Shown here: positions 1 through 5,905 of the stretch, piece by piece
How the letters are laid out: each line of letters begins with the position of its first letter
How positions within the stretch are numbered: position 1 is the first letter of the stretch
NCBI GenBank assembly: GCA_903828025.1
Contig: CAIKKO010000084.1
Coordinates: forward strand, 1-7,202
Direction: 5' to 3'
DNA: 7,202 nt
From: an uncultured Sphingomonadales bacterium
GTDB taxonomy: Bacteria > Pseudomonadota > Alphaproteobacteria > Sphingomonadales > Sphingomonadaceae
The notes under the pieces: generated by a model
Databases searched by the model: none
What the model was told of the DNA's origin: nothing
The model's input: the letters and a program-made list of their open reading frames with translations, nothing else
Program-made: the position numbers and the translations under genes

Positions 1-1
1 C

Positions 2-604
2 TACGATCCGCATGCCGGCACGGTGCGGATCGACGGCGTGCCGCTGCCGCAGGCGGACCCCGCCGAAGTGCGCGCGCGCATGGCGCTGGTGCCGCAGGAC
101 GGCGTGCTGTTTGCCGCCACCGCGCGTGACAACTTGCGCTATGGCAACTGGGGCGCGAGCGACGCGCGGATCTGGGAGGCGGCAGAAGCCGCCAATGCCG
201 CGACCTTCCTGAAAGAGCTGCCGCAGGGGCTCGACACGTTCCTCGGCGAGGACGGCGCGCGGCTCTCGGGCGGGCAGCGCCAGCGCATCGCGATTGCCCG
301 CGCGCTGCTGCGAGACGCGCCGATCCTGCTGCTGGATGAAGCGACCAGCGCGCTCGATGCTGAAAGCGAGCGGCTGGTGCAGGATGCGCTCGACCGGCTG
401 ATGAAGGAGCGCACCACGCTCGTCATCGCGCACCGCCTCGCCACCGTGCGCGCGGCGGACCGGATCATTGTGATGGAACGCGGCCGGATTGTCGAGCAGG
501 GCACCCACGCCAGCCTTTCCGCGCAGGACGGGCTCTACGCGCGGCTCGCCCGGCTGCAGTTCAACATGGCCGAGGCGTGGTCCGATCCGAAAGGCGCGGC
601 GTAA
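2..604 (+). CDS. ABC transporter, exporter-type ATP-binding domain (C-terminal part)
   Basis: Only the last 200 residues are present; the 5' end, Walker A and any fused membrane domain lie left of the window. What remains is the second half of an ABC ATPase. The Q-loop is MALVPQDGVLF (Q at fragment residue 32), an X-loop-like GEDGA stands just before the signature LSGGQRQR (residues 88-95), Walker B is ILLLDEATSALD with the D-loop, and the switch histidine lies in IAHRLATV (H at 431-433). The X-loop and DEATSALD pattern are typical of exporters of the MsbA / half-transporter type, in which a six-helix membrane domain precedes the ATPase on the same chain. By family it would hydrolyse ATP at the inner membrane to drive export. 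The substrate cannot be told from this part. A hydrophilic tail of about 15 residues follows the ATPase. The reading frame is open from base 2, so the GTG at 23 is not the start. Confidence 0.93.
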   Translation, partial: YDPHAGTVRIDGVPLPQADPAEVRARMALVPQDGVLFAATARDNLRYGNWGASDARIWEAAEAANAATFLKELPQGLDTFLGEDGARLSGGQRQRIAIARALLRDAPILLLDEATSALDAESERLVQDALDRLMKERTTLVIAHRLATVRAADRIIVMERGRIVEQGTHASLSAQDGLYARLARLQFNMAEAWSDPKGAA

Positions 605-616
605 GGGTGTACCCTT

Positions 617-650
617 CCCCGCTGGACAAGCGCGCCGGGGAGGTTAGTTT
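617..650 (+). terminator. Weak possible terminator after the ABC gene
   Basis: CCCCG (617-621) can pair with CGGGG (636-640), followed by the T-rich stretch GTTAGTTTCATTTT. The stem is short (5 bp) and the loop long (14 bases), so this is only a possible terminator. A second small palindrome, AAGGG-TGTA-CCCTT (603-616), overlaps the end of the ABC stop codon. Confidence 0.2.
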
Positions 651-689
651 CATTTTGGCACAGTCTGATTGATTGGATGTCCTGTTCCC

Positions 690-2846
690 ATGATGAAGCG
701 ATTTGCCGGGGCCCTGACTGCGGCCTGCCTCCTGTCCCTCTGCGCCGCTGAAGCACGCGCCGCTGAAGCACGCGCCGATAATACCGCCGCCAACGCCGCG
801 CCCGCGGTGATTGATGGCTACCGGGTGCCAACGTTCGGCGGCTGGGGCTTGAACCCGGCGGATCTCGATCCGGCGGTCAAGCCGGGCGACGACTTCTTTG
901 CCTACGTCAACGGCAAGTGGGACCGCGCCGAGACGATCCCGCCGCAATATCCCTTCAGCGGCAACGCGCTGGGTCTGGTGCTCAAGTCGGAGCAGGCGGT
1001 GAAGGAGATTGTCGAGGGCCTGACCGCCGTGCCGCAAGCCCCTGGCACGACCGGCCAGCGCATCGCCGACAGCTACCGCGCCTTTCTCGATCAAGCGGCG
1101 ATCGACGCCGCCGGGCTGGCTCCGGCCAAGCCCTATCTCGATCCGATCCGCGCGGTAAAGACCCGGGCCGACCTGTCCGCTCTGTTCGCGGCCCCGGGCT
1201 ATCCCTCGCCGGTGAGCTTCTACATCAGCATTGATCCGGACAACCCGCAGGCCAACGTGGCCTTTACCAACATCGGTGGACTCGGCCTGCCGGACCGCGA
1301 CTATTACCTTGTCGACAGCGAGCGCAACCGCGAGCTGCAGACCAAATACCGCGCCTACCTTGCCTTCCTGCTCGGCAAGGCCGGCTATGCCGATCCGGCA
1401 GGCACCGCCGCCAAGGTCTATGATTTCGAGCGCAAGATCGCGGTGACCGACTGGGACAACGCGGTATCGCGCAATCCGCTGCTCACCACCAACCGGGTCG
1501 CGCGCAGCGATTTTGTCGCGCTGGGCGGTGCCTTTCCGCTGCCTCCGCTGCTCGATGGCACGGGCTTGGGCAAAGTCGGGTCGGTGATCGTGCGCGAGAT
1601 CCCGCCAAGCCCCGAGACGATCGCCAAGCTCGGTCTGACCCCGGACGAACTGGCCAAGCTGGGCGGCGGGTTCCCCGCGTTCATCGCGCTGCTGGGCGAG
1701 GAAGACCTCGGCACGTTGCAGGCCTGGACGGCGGCGCACTTCCTCTCGGACAAGGCCGCCGTGCTGCCCGGTGACATCGACGCGGCGCATTTCGACTTCT
1801 ACGGCAAGACCCTGCAAGGGCGCGAGCGTGATCGCCAGCGCTGGCAGCGCGCGCTTTCAGCGGTGCAGGCGCAGATGGGTGAGGCCATCGGCCAGATCTA
1901 TGTGGAGAAGCACTTCCCGGCTTCCAGCAAGACGGCGATGATCAAGCTGGTCGGCAACTTGCGCGCAGCCTTGGCCGCCAACCTCAAGGATCTGGCGTGG
2001 ATGACGCCGGAAACCCGGCTGGCCGCCCAGCGCAAGCTCGACCAGTTCAACGTCAAGATCGGCTACCCAGACACGTTCAAGTCCTACGCCGGGATGGGCA
2101 TCAAGCCGGGGCAGGCGCTGGCCAATGCCATTGAGGCCGATCGCTGGCACTGGCAGGACATGCTGGATGATCTTACGAAGCCGGTCGACAAGGCCAAGTG
2201 GCTGATGACCCCGCAGACGCCGAATGCCTACTATATGGCGACGGCCAACGAGATCGTGTTCCCCGCCGCCTATCTCCAGCCGCCCTATTTCAACCCGGCG
2301 GCTGACGATGCCGTGAACTACGGCGCGGTGGGGGCCACCATCGGTCACGAGATCAGCCACGGCTTCGACGATCAGGGCTCGCGCTATGATGGCACAGGCG
2401 CGCTGAAAGACTGGTGGACCGCTGCGGACCGCAAGACTTTCGACGCACTGGGCGCAAAGCTCGCCGCGCAATACGACCGGCAATGCCCGTTTGACGCAGG
2501 CAAGACCTGCCACAACGGCAAGCTGACGCTGGGCGAAAACATCGGCGATCTCGGCGGGCTTTCAATGGCGTATCAGGCCTATCGCCTCTCGCTCGGCGGC
2601 AAGCCTGCGCCGGTGTTGAACGGGCTCACCGGCGACCAACGCTTTTTCCTCAGCTACGCGCAGGCGTGGCGCTGGAAATTCCGCGAGGCTTTCGCGCGGC
2701 AGCTTCTCAAGACCGACCAGCACGCGCTGGCGGTGGCGCGGGTCAACGCGGTCGTGCGCAATTTCGATCCCTGGTACGCGGCCTTCGGCGTCAAGCCCGG
2801 CGACACGCTCTACCTGCCGCCCGACCAGCGGGTCCATATCTGGTGA
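690..2846 (+). CDS. M13 family (neprilysin/PepO-like) zinc metallopeptidase, secreted
   Basis: 718 residues from the ATG at 690, the usual M13 length. All family hallmarks are visible: the substrate-binding NAYY (N512, corresponding to the NAFY/NAYY element), the zinc site HEISH (H553, E554, H557), the third zinc ligand E616 in GENIGD with the paired aspartate D620, and a C-terminal tryptophan in the ending VHIW. The N-terminal half is the helical cap region that restricts M13 enzymes to peptides. Residues 1 to about 25 form a signal peptide (MMKRF, a hydrophobic stretch rich in A and L, then ARA/AEA cleavage motifs), so the enzyme should act in the periplasm or on the membrane surface, degrading oligopeptides. 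I prefer ATG 690 (or the next codon, 693) over the in-frame TTG at 669, because it puts the basic MMKR directly before the hydrophobic core. The ribosome binding site is poor (GGA at 675-677). The mature part has exactly two cysteines, C599 and C607, just before the third zinc ligand. Physiological substrate unknown. Confidence 0.95.
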   Translation: MMKRFAGALTAACLLSLCAAEARAAEARADNTAANAAPAVIDGYRVPTFGGWGLNPADLDPAVKPGDDFFAYVNGKWDRAETIPPQYPFSGNALGLVLKSEQAVKEIVEGLTAVPQAPGTTGQRIADSYRAFLDQAAIDAAGLAPAKPYLDPIRAVKTRADLSALFAAPGYPSPVSFYISIDPDNPQANVAFTNIGGLGLPDRDYYLVDSERNRELQTKYRAYLAFLLGKAGYADPAGTAAKVYDFERKIAVTDWDNAVSRNPLLTTNRVARSDFVALGGAFPLPPLLDGTGLGKVGSVIVREIPPSPETIAKLGLTPDELAKLGGGFPAFIALLGEEDLGTLQAWTAAHFLSDKAAVLPGDIDAAHFDFYGKTLQGRERDRQRWQRALSAVQAQMGEAIGQIYVEKHFPASSKTAMIKLVGNLRAALAANLKDLAWMTPETRLAAQRKLDQFNVKIGYPDTFKSYAGMGIKPGQALANAIEADRWHWQDMLDDLTKPVDKAKWLMTPQTPNAYYMATANEIVFPAAYLQPPYFNPAADDAVNYGAVGATIGHEISHGFDDQGSRYDGTGALKDWWTAADRKTFDALGAKLAAQYDRQCPFDAGKTCHNGKLTLGENIGDLGGLSMAYQAYRLSLGGKPAPVLNGLTGDQRFFLSYAQAWRWKFREAFARQLLKTDQHALAVARVNAVVRNFDPWYAAFGVKPGDTLYLPPDQRVHIW
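742..777 (+). repeat. 15-bp tandem duplication, 2.4 copies, in the signal-peptide end of the M13 peptidase
   Basis: The unit GCCGCTGAAGCACGC stands at 744-758 and again at 759-773 without mismatch; period-15 identity holds from 742 to 777. Because 15 is a multiple of three the frame is kept, and the pentapeptide A-E-A-R-A is doubled, so the candidate signal peptidase I sites (A-x-A type) occur twice. Confidence 0.9.
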
Positions 2847-2874
2847 GATGACCAAAGTTTAAGCGTGACCGCGC

Positions 2875-2895
2875 TTGACAGCGCAGGCCCCTGCG
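2875..2895 (+). promoter_or_regulatory. Possible -35 element and palindrome upstream of uppP
   Basis: A perfect TTGACA stands at 2875-2880, 31 bases before the uppP ATG. It is flanked by AAGCG (2861-2865) / CGCTT (2872-2876), which overlaps it, and by the palindrome CGCAG-GCCC-CTGCG (2882-2895) just downstream. No convincing -10 hexamer lies 15-19 bases away (AAGGCG at 17), so this is a candidate only. If real it would start transcription within a few bases of the uppP start codon. Confidence 0.25.
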
Positions 2896-2911
2896 GCAAG
2901 GCGCGAAACCC

Positions 2912-3724
2912 ATGGACACCACCATCACCGCCGTGCTGCTCGGGATTGTCGAAGGACTGACCGAGTTCCTGCCTGTCTCCTCGACCGGGCACCTGATCCT
3001 TGCCAGCGAGCTGTTCGGCTATGATGCCAAGCAGTGGGAAGTGTTCAACGTGGTGATCCAGCTCCCTGCGGTGCTGGCCGTGGTGGTGCTCTATTGGCGC
3101 ACGTTTGCCGATGTCGCGATGGGGGCGCTGCGCGGATCGCGCGAATCGATTGCGTTCATCCGCAACGTGCTGGCGGCGTTCATTCCGGCCGCCATCGTGG
3201 GCGTGCTGTTCAAATCGAAGATCGACATGCTGCTCGAAAATCCCATCGTGGTGTGCATCGCGCTGATCGTGGGCGGCTTCGTGATCGTGGCGGTCGAGCG
3301 GCTGGTCTCGCACCAGGCCTACCGGCCGGTAGGGCAGATGTCGCTCAGCCAGTCGATCAAGATCGGCATGATGCAATGCATCGCAGTCATCCCCGGCGTC
3401 TCGCGCTCGGGCGCGACGATCATGGGCGCGCTGACGTTGGGCGAGAACCGGCGCACGGCAGCCGAGTTCAGCTTCTTCTTGGCGGTGCCGACGATGTTCG
3501 GCGCGACGGTCAAGCAGCTGTGGGACCACCGGCACGAGCTGGCGGCGGGTGCCGGGCAAGTCGGCCTGAAAGAGATCGCAATCGGCTCGGTCGTCTCGTT
3601 CGTGGTGTCACTGATCGTGATCAAGTTCTTCATCGGCTATGTCAGCAAGCATGGCTTCACGCCGTTTGCGGTGTACCGCATCGTGGTGGGTTCGGCAGCG
3701 TTGTTCTGGTTGCTCTGGGCCTGA
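2912..3724 (+). CDS. uppP: Undecaprenyl-diphosphatase UppP (BacA family)
   Basis: 270 residues, matching the usual length of about 265-275. UppP removes one phosphate from undecaprenyl diphosphate to regenerate the lipid carrier used for peptidoglycan and other surface polymers; overexpression of the family gives bacitracin resistance. Both family signatures are present: GIVEGLTEFLPVSSTGHL near the N-terminus, with E14, E18 and H27 (aligning with E17, E21 and H30 of the E. coli enzyme), and PGVSRSGAT at 161-169, with the essential arginine R165. Several hydrophobic segments alternate with short loops, as expected for a polytopic inner-membrane protein. The start follows an AAGG (2898-2901) at 10 bases. 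ppk2 begins 22 bases after the stop on the same strand, so the two probably share a transcript. The segment usually written VVIQLGA reads VVIQLPA here, a glycine-to-proline difference from the E. coli form. Confidence 0.97.
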   Translation: MDTTITAVLLGIVEGLTEFLPVSSTGHLILASELFGYDAKQWEVFNVVIQLPAVLAVVVLYWRTFADVAMGALRGSRESIAFIRNVLAAFIPAAIVGVLFKSKIDMLLENPIVVCIALIVGGFVIVAVERLVSHQAYRPVGQMSLSQSIKIGMMQCIAVIPGVSRSGATIMGALTLGENRRTAAEFSFFLAVPTMFGATVKQLWDHRHELAAGAGQVGLKEIAIGSVVSFVVSLIVIKFFIGYVSKHGFTPFAVYRIVVGSAALFWLLWA

Positions 3725-3746
3725 TCTGATCGGCATAGGAACGGGC

Positions 3747-4526
3747 ATGGGCGGATTGGGGCACAAGGACTACAACGCGCTGCTCGAACCGCTGCAGGAA
3801 GAGCTTACCGGCATGGCCGGATGGGCTGAAGCCACCGGCGCGCGCATTCTGGTGATCTTCGAAGGGCGCGACACCGCGGGCAAGACCGGCGCGATCCATG
3901 CGCTGTCCGAACGGCTCAATCCCCGGCAAGTGCGCACTGTGGCGCTGGGCACCCCGACCAAGCGCGAAACCTCGCAGTGGTACTTTCAGCGCTATGTCGC
4001 GAACCTGCCAGCGGCGGGCGAGATCGTGCTGTTCGACCGCAGCTGGTACAACCGCGCCGGGGTCGAGGCGGTCATGGGCTTTGCCGCCGAGGCGCAAGTG
4101 CGCGCGTTCCTCGATGCGGTGCCCGCGTTCGAGCGCCTGCTGGTCGATGACGGGCTGCTGCTGTTCAAATACTGGCTGACCTGCGATCAGGACGAGCAGG
4201 AAAAGCGCTTTGCTGAACGGCGCGACAATCCGATGAAGCGCTGGAAGATCTCGCCCATCGACCTCGCCGCGCGCAGCAAGTACCGCGCCTACACCGAAGC
4301 GCGCGAGGCAATGCTGCAAGCGACGCACACCAAGCACGCCCCGTGGACGCTGGTGGATTTCAACGACCAGCGCCTTGGCCGCCTCACGCTGATCCGTGAC
4401 TTGCTCGATCGGCTGCCGGTGACCCCGGTCGATCAGCCGCTTCCTGACCTGCCCCAGCTGGCCGATCCGCCCCACAAGGAGCACTTCGGCGCACTGAAAC
4501 CGCTGCCGCCCTATCGAGAGGTATGA
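3747..4526 (+). CDS. ppk2: Polyphosphate kinase 2 family protein (class I-like)
   Basis: 259 residues. PPK2 enzymes use polyphosphate to phosphorylate nucleotides (class I: NDP to NTP, reversible). Visible in order: a P-loop GRDTAGKTG (residues 40-48), the QWYFQRYV segment, a Walker B-like FDRSWYNRAGVE (D97, R98), and the lid module RRDNPMKRWKISPID (from R158), which carries the basic residues that contact polyphosphate. One-domain architecture and these motifs match class I. The P-loop end reads GKTGAI where many family members have GKGGTI. The reading frame is open back to 3639, but the ATG at 3747 is chosen because AGGA (3737-3740) sits 6 bases before it and the upstream codons overlap uppP. 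The C-terminal 30 residues are proline-rich and probably flexible. Cytoplasmic. The substrate (ADP, GDP or AMP) is not decided by sequence alone. Confidence 0.93.
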   Translation: MGGLGHKDYNALLEPLQEELTGMAGWAEATGARILVIFEGRDTAGKTGAIHALSERLNPRQVRTVALGTPTKRETSQWYFQRYVANLPAAGEIVLFDRSWYNRAGVEAVMGFAAEAQVRAFLDAVPAFERLLVDDGLLLFKYWLTCDQDEQEKRFAERRDNPMKRWKISPIDLAARSKYRAYTEAREAMLQATHTKHAPWTLVDFNDQRLGRLTLIRDLLDRLPVTPVDQPLPDLPQLADPPHKEHFGALKPLPPYREV

Positions 4527-4554
4527 ATTTGCCGCGGCCAGCCACGGCTTTGGC

Positions 4555-4581
4555 TTGACTTTTGCGCGATTCGCTCACAAC
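4555..4581 (+). promoter_or_regulatory. Likely promoter of rpmG
   Basis: TTGACTT at 4555-4561 matches the -35 consensus well (5 of 6 to TTGACA). Eleven bases later GCTCACAAC (4573-4581) resembles the alphaproteobacterial -10 described for Caulobacter (TTGACGS, 10-14 bases, GCTANAWC), though imperfectly. Transcription would begin near 4587, giving an rpmG leader of roughly 70 bases that contains the hairpin at 4597-4618. Confidence 0.45.
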
Positions 4582-4596
4582 GACCGCCCCCTGTCT

Positions 4597-4631
4597 GGCG
4601 GCGTGGCAACGCGCCGCCGCATCTATTTTTT
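4597..4631 (+). terminator. GNRA-capped hairpin plus U6 in the rpmG leader (terminator or attenuator)
   Basis: GGCGGCG (4597-4603) pairs with CGCCGCC (4612-4618); a G-U pair (4604/4611) and a G-C pair (4605/4610) extend it to 9 bp, closed by a GCAA tetraloop (4606-4609). Seven bases later comes TTTTTT (4626-4631). It could end transcripts coming from ppk2. Because the likely rpmG promoter is upstream of it, it would also lie inside the rpmG leader. The 7-base gap to the U tract is longer than in a classic intrinsic terminator, so efficiency is uncertain. Confidence 0.5.
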
Positions 4632-4658
4632 GCGTCCGCACACGTTCAGGATAAAGCC

Positions 4659-4826
4659 ATGGCCAAGCCGACTACCGTCAAGATCCGTCTGGTCTCGACT
4701 GCCGACACGGGCTTCTTCTATGTCACGAAGAAGAACCCGCGCAACACCACCGAGAAGATGGTCTTCCGCAAGTATGACCCGGTGGTGCGCAAGCATGTCG
4801 AGTTCAAGGAAGCCAAGATCAAGTAA
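4659..4826 (+). CDS. rpmG: 50S ribosomal protein L33
   Basis: A 55-residue protein. It begins MAKPTTVKIRLVSTADTGFF and continues with the YVTKKNPRN, KMVFRKYDP and HVEFKEAKIK segments of bacterial L33. It is a component of the large ribosomal subunit near the E site. There are no cysteines, so this is the zinc-independent (C-minus) form. The ATG follows AGGA (4648-4651) by 7 bases, a good ribosome binding site. It appears to be a single-gene transcription unit: a likely promoter at 4555, a structured leader, and a strong hairpin at 4836-4872 right after the stop. The gene is easily missed because the lolA reading frame stays open across it in another frame; the protein family match settles which frame is coding here. 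Confidence 0.97.
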   Translation: MAKPTTVKIRLVSTADTGFFYVTKKNPRNTTEKMVFRKYDPVVRKHVEFKEAKIK

Positions 4827-4835
4827 GCCGGAATT

Positions 4836-4880
4836 GTCCGGGCGTGCGGGCGCATCAGCGCCCCGCCCGGACCGGTTTCG
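4836..4880 (+). terminator. Strong two-part hairpin after rpmG, likely terminator
   Basis: GTCCGGGCG (4836-4844) pairs perfectly with CGCCCGGAC (4864-4872). After a 3-base bulge (TGC, 4845-4847) an inner stem GGGCGC / GCGCCC (4848-4853 / 4858-4863) is closed by an ATCA loop. That gives 15 Watson-Crick pairs in all, almost all G-C. Only a short T run (TTT, 4875-4877) follows, so termination may depend on stem strength or Rho. It begins 9 bases after the rpmG stop codon. Confidence 0.7.
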
Positions 4881-4935
4881 CGACCATCGGGCGAAGTTCA
4901 CGCTTGGTTCAACGCCGCTACTGCAGGGAACGGCG

Positions 4936-5610
4936 ATGCATAAACCACAGCTCAAAGCCGCCCGCCCGCCCCTGTATGCCGCGCTGATCGCGCTGGCTGT
5001 GCCCGCCGCAAGCCTTCAGGCCGCGCCGGAGCCAGCCCCCAAGGAAGCGCCAACCCCCCGGCAAACCAACAGCCAGGTCGATCAGGCCGTCGCCGCGCTG
5101 CGCGCGATATCGACGCTGCAGGCCGATTTCGTCCAGACCGACCGCAACGGCCAGCGCCTGACGGGCGTGATCACGCTGCAGCGGCCGGGCAAGATCCGCT
5201 TCCAGTATCAGCCGGGCGTGCCGCTGCTGATCGTCTCTGACGGCGCGGCGCTGACCATGATCGACTACGAAGTGCGGCAAGTGCAGCGCTGGCCGATCCG
5301 CAACAGCCCCTTGGGTGCGCTGCTTGATCCGAACAAGGATGTGGCGCGCTACGCCACGCTCAATCCCACCGGCCGCTCCGATGTCATCAGCCTCGAAGTG
5401 CGCGATCCGCGCCACCCTGAATATGGCACGATCACGATGATCATGCTGCGCAAGGCCAGCGCGCCCGGCGGGTATGAACTCAACAGCTGGGTCTCGCTCG
5501 ATTCGCAGAACACGCGCACCACGGTGCGGCTGTCGAATCAGCGCTACGGCATCGCCGTTCCCGCCAACATGTTTCGCTGGAATGACCCCCGGGGGACTGG
5601 TCGCAAGTAA
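4936..5610 (+). CDS. lolA: Outer membrane lipoprotein carrier protein LolA
   Basis: 224 residues. LolA carries lipoproteins released by the LolCDE ABC transporter across the periplasm to the outer membrane. Residues 1-29 are a signal peptide: basic start (MHKPQLKAAR), a hydrophobic core (LYAALIALAV) and cleavage after SLQA (A29). A proline/alanine-rich linker (about 30-45) follows, then the LolA fold with LQADFVQTDRNGQ, the strand GVITLQRPGKIRFQY, a segment around LLIVSDGAALTMID, and PLGALLDPNKD, all in the family's usual order. The ATG at 4936 is chosen because AGGGA (4925-4929) stands 6 bases upstream and a clear signal peptide starts there. The frame is open for 127 more codons upstream, but those cross rpmG. 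Hairpins bound the gene: 4836-4872 before it and 5809-5837 about 200 bases after it. In many alphaproteobacteria lolA lies near ftsK and xthA; xthA is next here. Confidence 0.92.
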   Translation: MHKPQLKAARPPLYAALIALAVPAASLQAAPEPAPKEAPTPRQTNSQVDQAVAALRAISTLQADFVQTDRNGQRLTGVITLQRPGKIRFQYQPGVPLLIVSDGAALTMIDYEVRQVQRWPIRNSPLGALLDPNKDVARYATLNPTGRSDVISLEVRDPRHPEYGTITMIMLRKASAPGGYELNSWVSLDSQNTRTTVRLSNQRYGIAVPANMFRWNDPRGTGRK

Positions 5611-5734
5611 GGGGCCGTCTGGCGTGGGCTGGTATCACGCCGCGCCAAGCTGCGACAATTTGCGACCACCCTGATCCCCGCGTTCATCAGCCAGCAAGCG
5701 GCGGGGTCCTAGAAAGAAATGGTCAAGACGGACT

Positions 5735-5767
5735 GGCCGGGATCGCCCCCCCCCCTGTTACCCGGCC
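5735..5767 (+). other. Hairpin with a poly-C (C10) loop
   Basis: GGCCGGG (5735-5741) pairs perfectly with CCCGGCC (5761-5767), seven G-C pairs. The 19-base loop between them contains ten consecutive C (5746-5755). In RNA this would display an unpaired C-rich loop, followed 41 bases later by a strong terminator. The pairing is read directly; any role as a small RNA is inference. Confidence 0.4.
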
Positions 5768-5808
5768 CACAATCCCCCGCCTTGGCAGCGTGACGAACGC
5801 ACAAGGAA

Positions 5809-5847
5809 CCCTCGCTCCAATGCCCCCGGAGCGAGGGTTTTCCTTTT
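5809..5847 (+). terminator. Intrinsic terminator between lolA and xthA
   Basis: CCCTCGCTCC (5809-5818) pairs perfectly with GGAGCGAGGG (5828-5837), ten pairs, and AA (5807-5808) with TT (5838-5839) can extend the stem. The loop is AATGCCCCC. TTTTCCTTTT follows immediately (5838-5847). This is a textbook Rho-independent terminator for + strand transcripts. It ends 58 bases before xthA, so it isolates xthA from lolA. Confidence 0.88.
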
Positions 5848-5870
5848 CAGGGTGGGTTCGCGCACACCGC

Positions 5871-5899
5871 TTGCCGCCCCCCGCCAAGGTCCGTAAAGC
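5871..5899 (+). promoter_or_regulatory. Possible xthA promoter, would give a leaderless mRNA
   Basis: TTGCCGC (5871-5877) agrees at six of seven positions with the Caulobacter-type -35 (TTGACGS). After 14 bases comes CGTAAAGC (5892-5899), a partial match to GCTANAWC; read the other way, TTGCCG and TAAAGC are 17 bases apart. It lies directly downstream of a terminator, where a promoter is needed. The expected start would fall at about the xthA ATG (5906). Confidence 0.35.
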
Positions 5900-5905
5900 C
5901 CGCGC

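Larger units (their letters stand above)
5611..5905. other. lolA-xthA intergenic region (295 bases) with several hairpins and a C10 tract
   Basis: No protein gene is supportable on either strand. From left to right it holds: a weak hairpin GGCGTG / CACGCC (5621-5641); a direct repeat TGCGAC-AATT-TGCGAC (5651-5666, period 10); a possible stem CCCCGC / GCGGGG (5676-5706); a hairpin with a C10 tract in its loop (5735-5767); a strong intrinsic terminator (5809-5847); and a possible xthA promoter (5871-5899). Confidence 0.7.

Noticed and set aside
655..683. TTGGCA at 655-660 as a -35 for the M13 peptidase
   Set aside because: No acceptable -10 at 15-19 bases.
669..689. TTG start seven codons upstream for the M13 peptidase
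   Set aside because: It would put MIGCPVP before the basic MMKR of the signal peptide; ATG 690 or 693 fits better.
561..1817. 418-codon open frame on the minus strand opposite the M13 peptidase
   Set aside because: GC-rich shadow. The + strand has a complete M13 protein with all catalytic motifs, and the minus product looks like no family and is rich in R, G and A.
3657..4484. 275-codon minus-strand frame opposite ppk2
   Set aside because: No recognisable domain, fully covered by ppk2 with clear P-loop and lid motifs.
4555..4935. Upstream extension of the lolA frame by 127 codons
   Set aside because: It would run through rpmG in another frame and put a signal peptide in the middle of the protein. 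ATG 4936 has a ribosome binding site and opens directly into the signal peptide.
5719..5793. 24-codon ORF between lolA and xthA (MVKTDWPGSPPP...)
   Set aside because: No ribosome binding site, proline codons come from the C tract, and it overlaps the RNA hairpin; no support as a protein.
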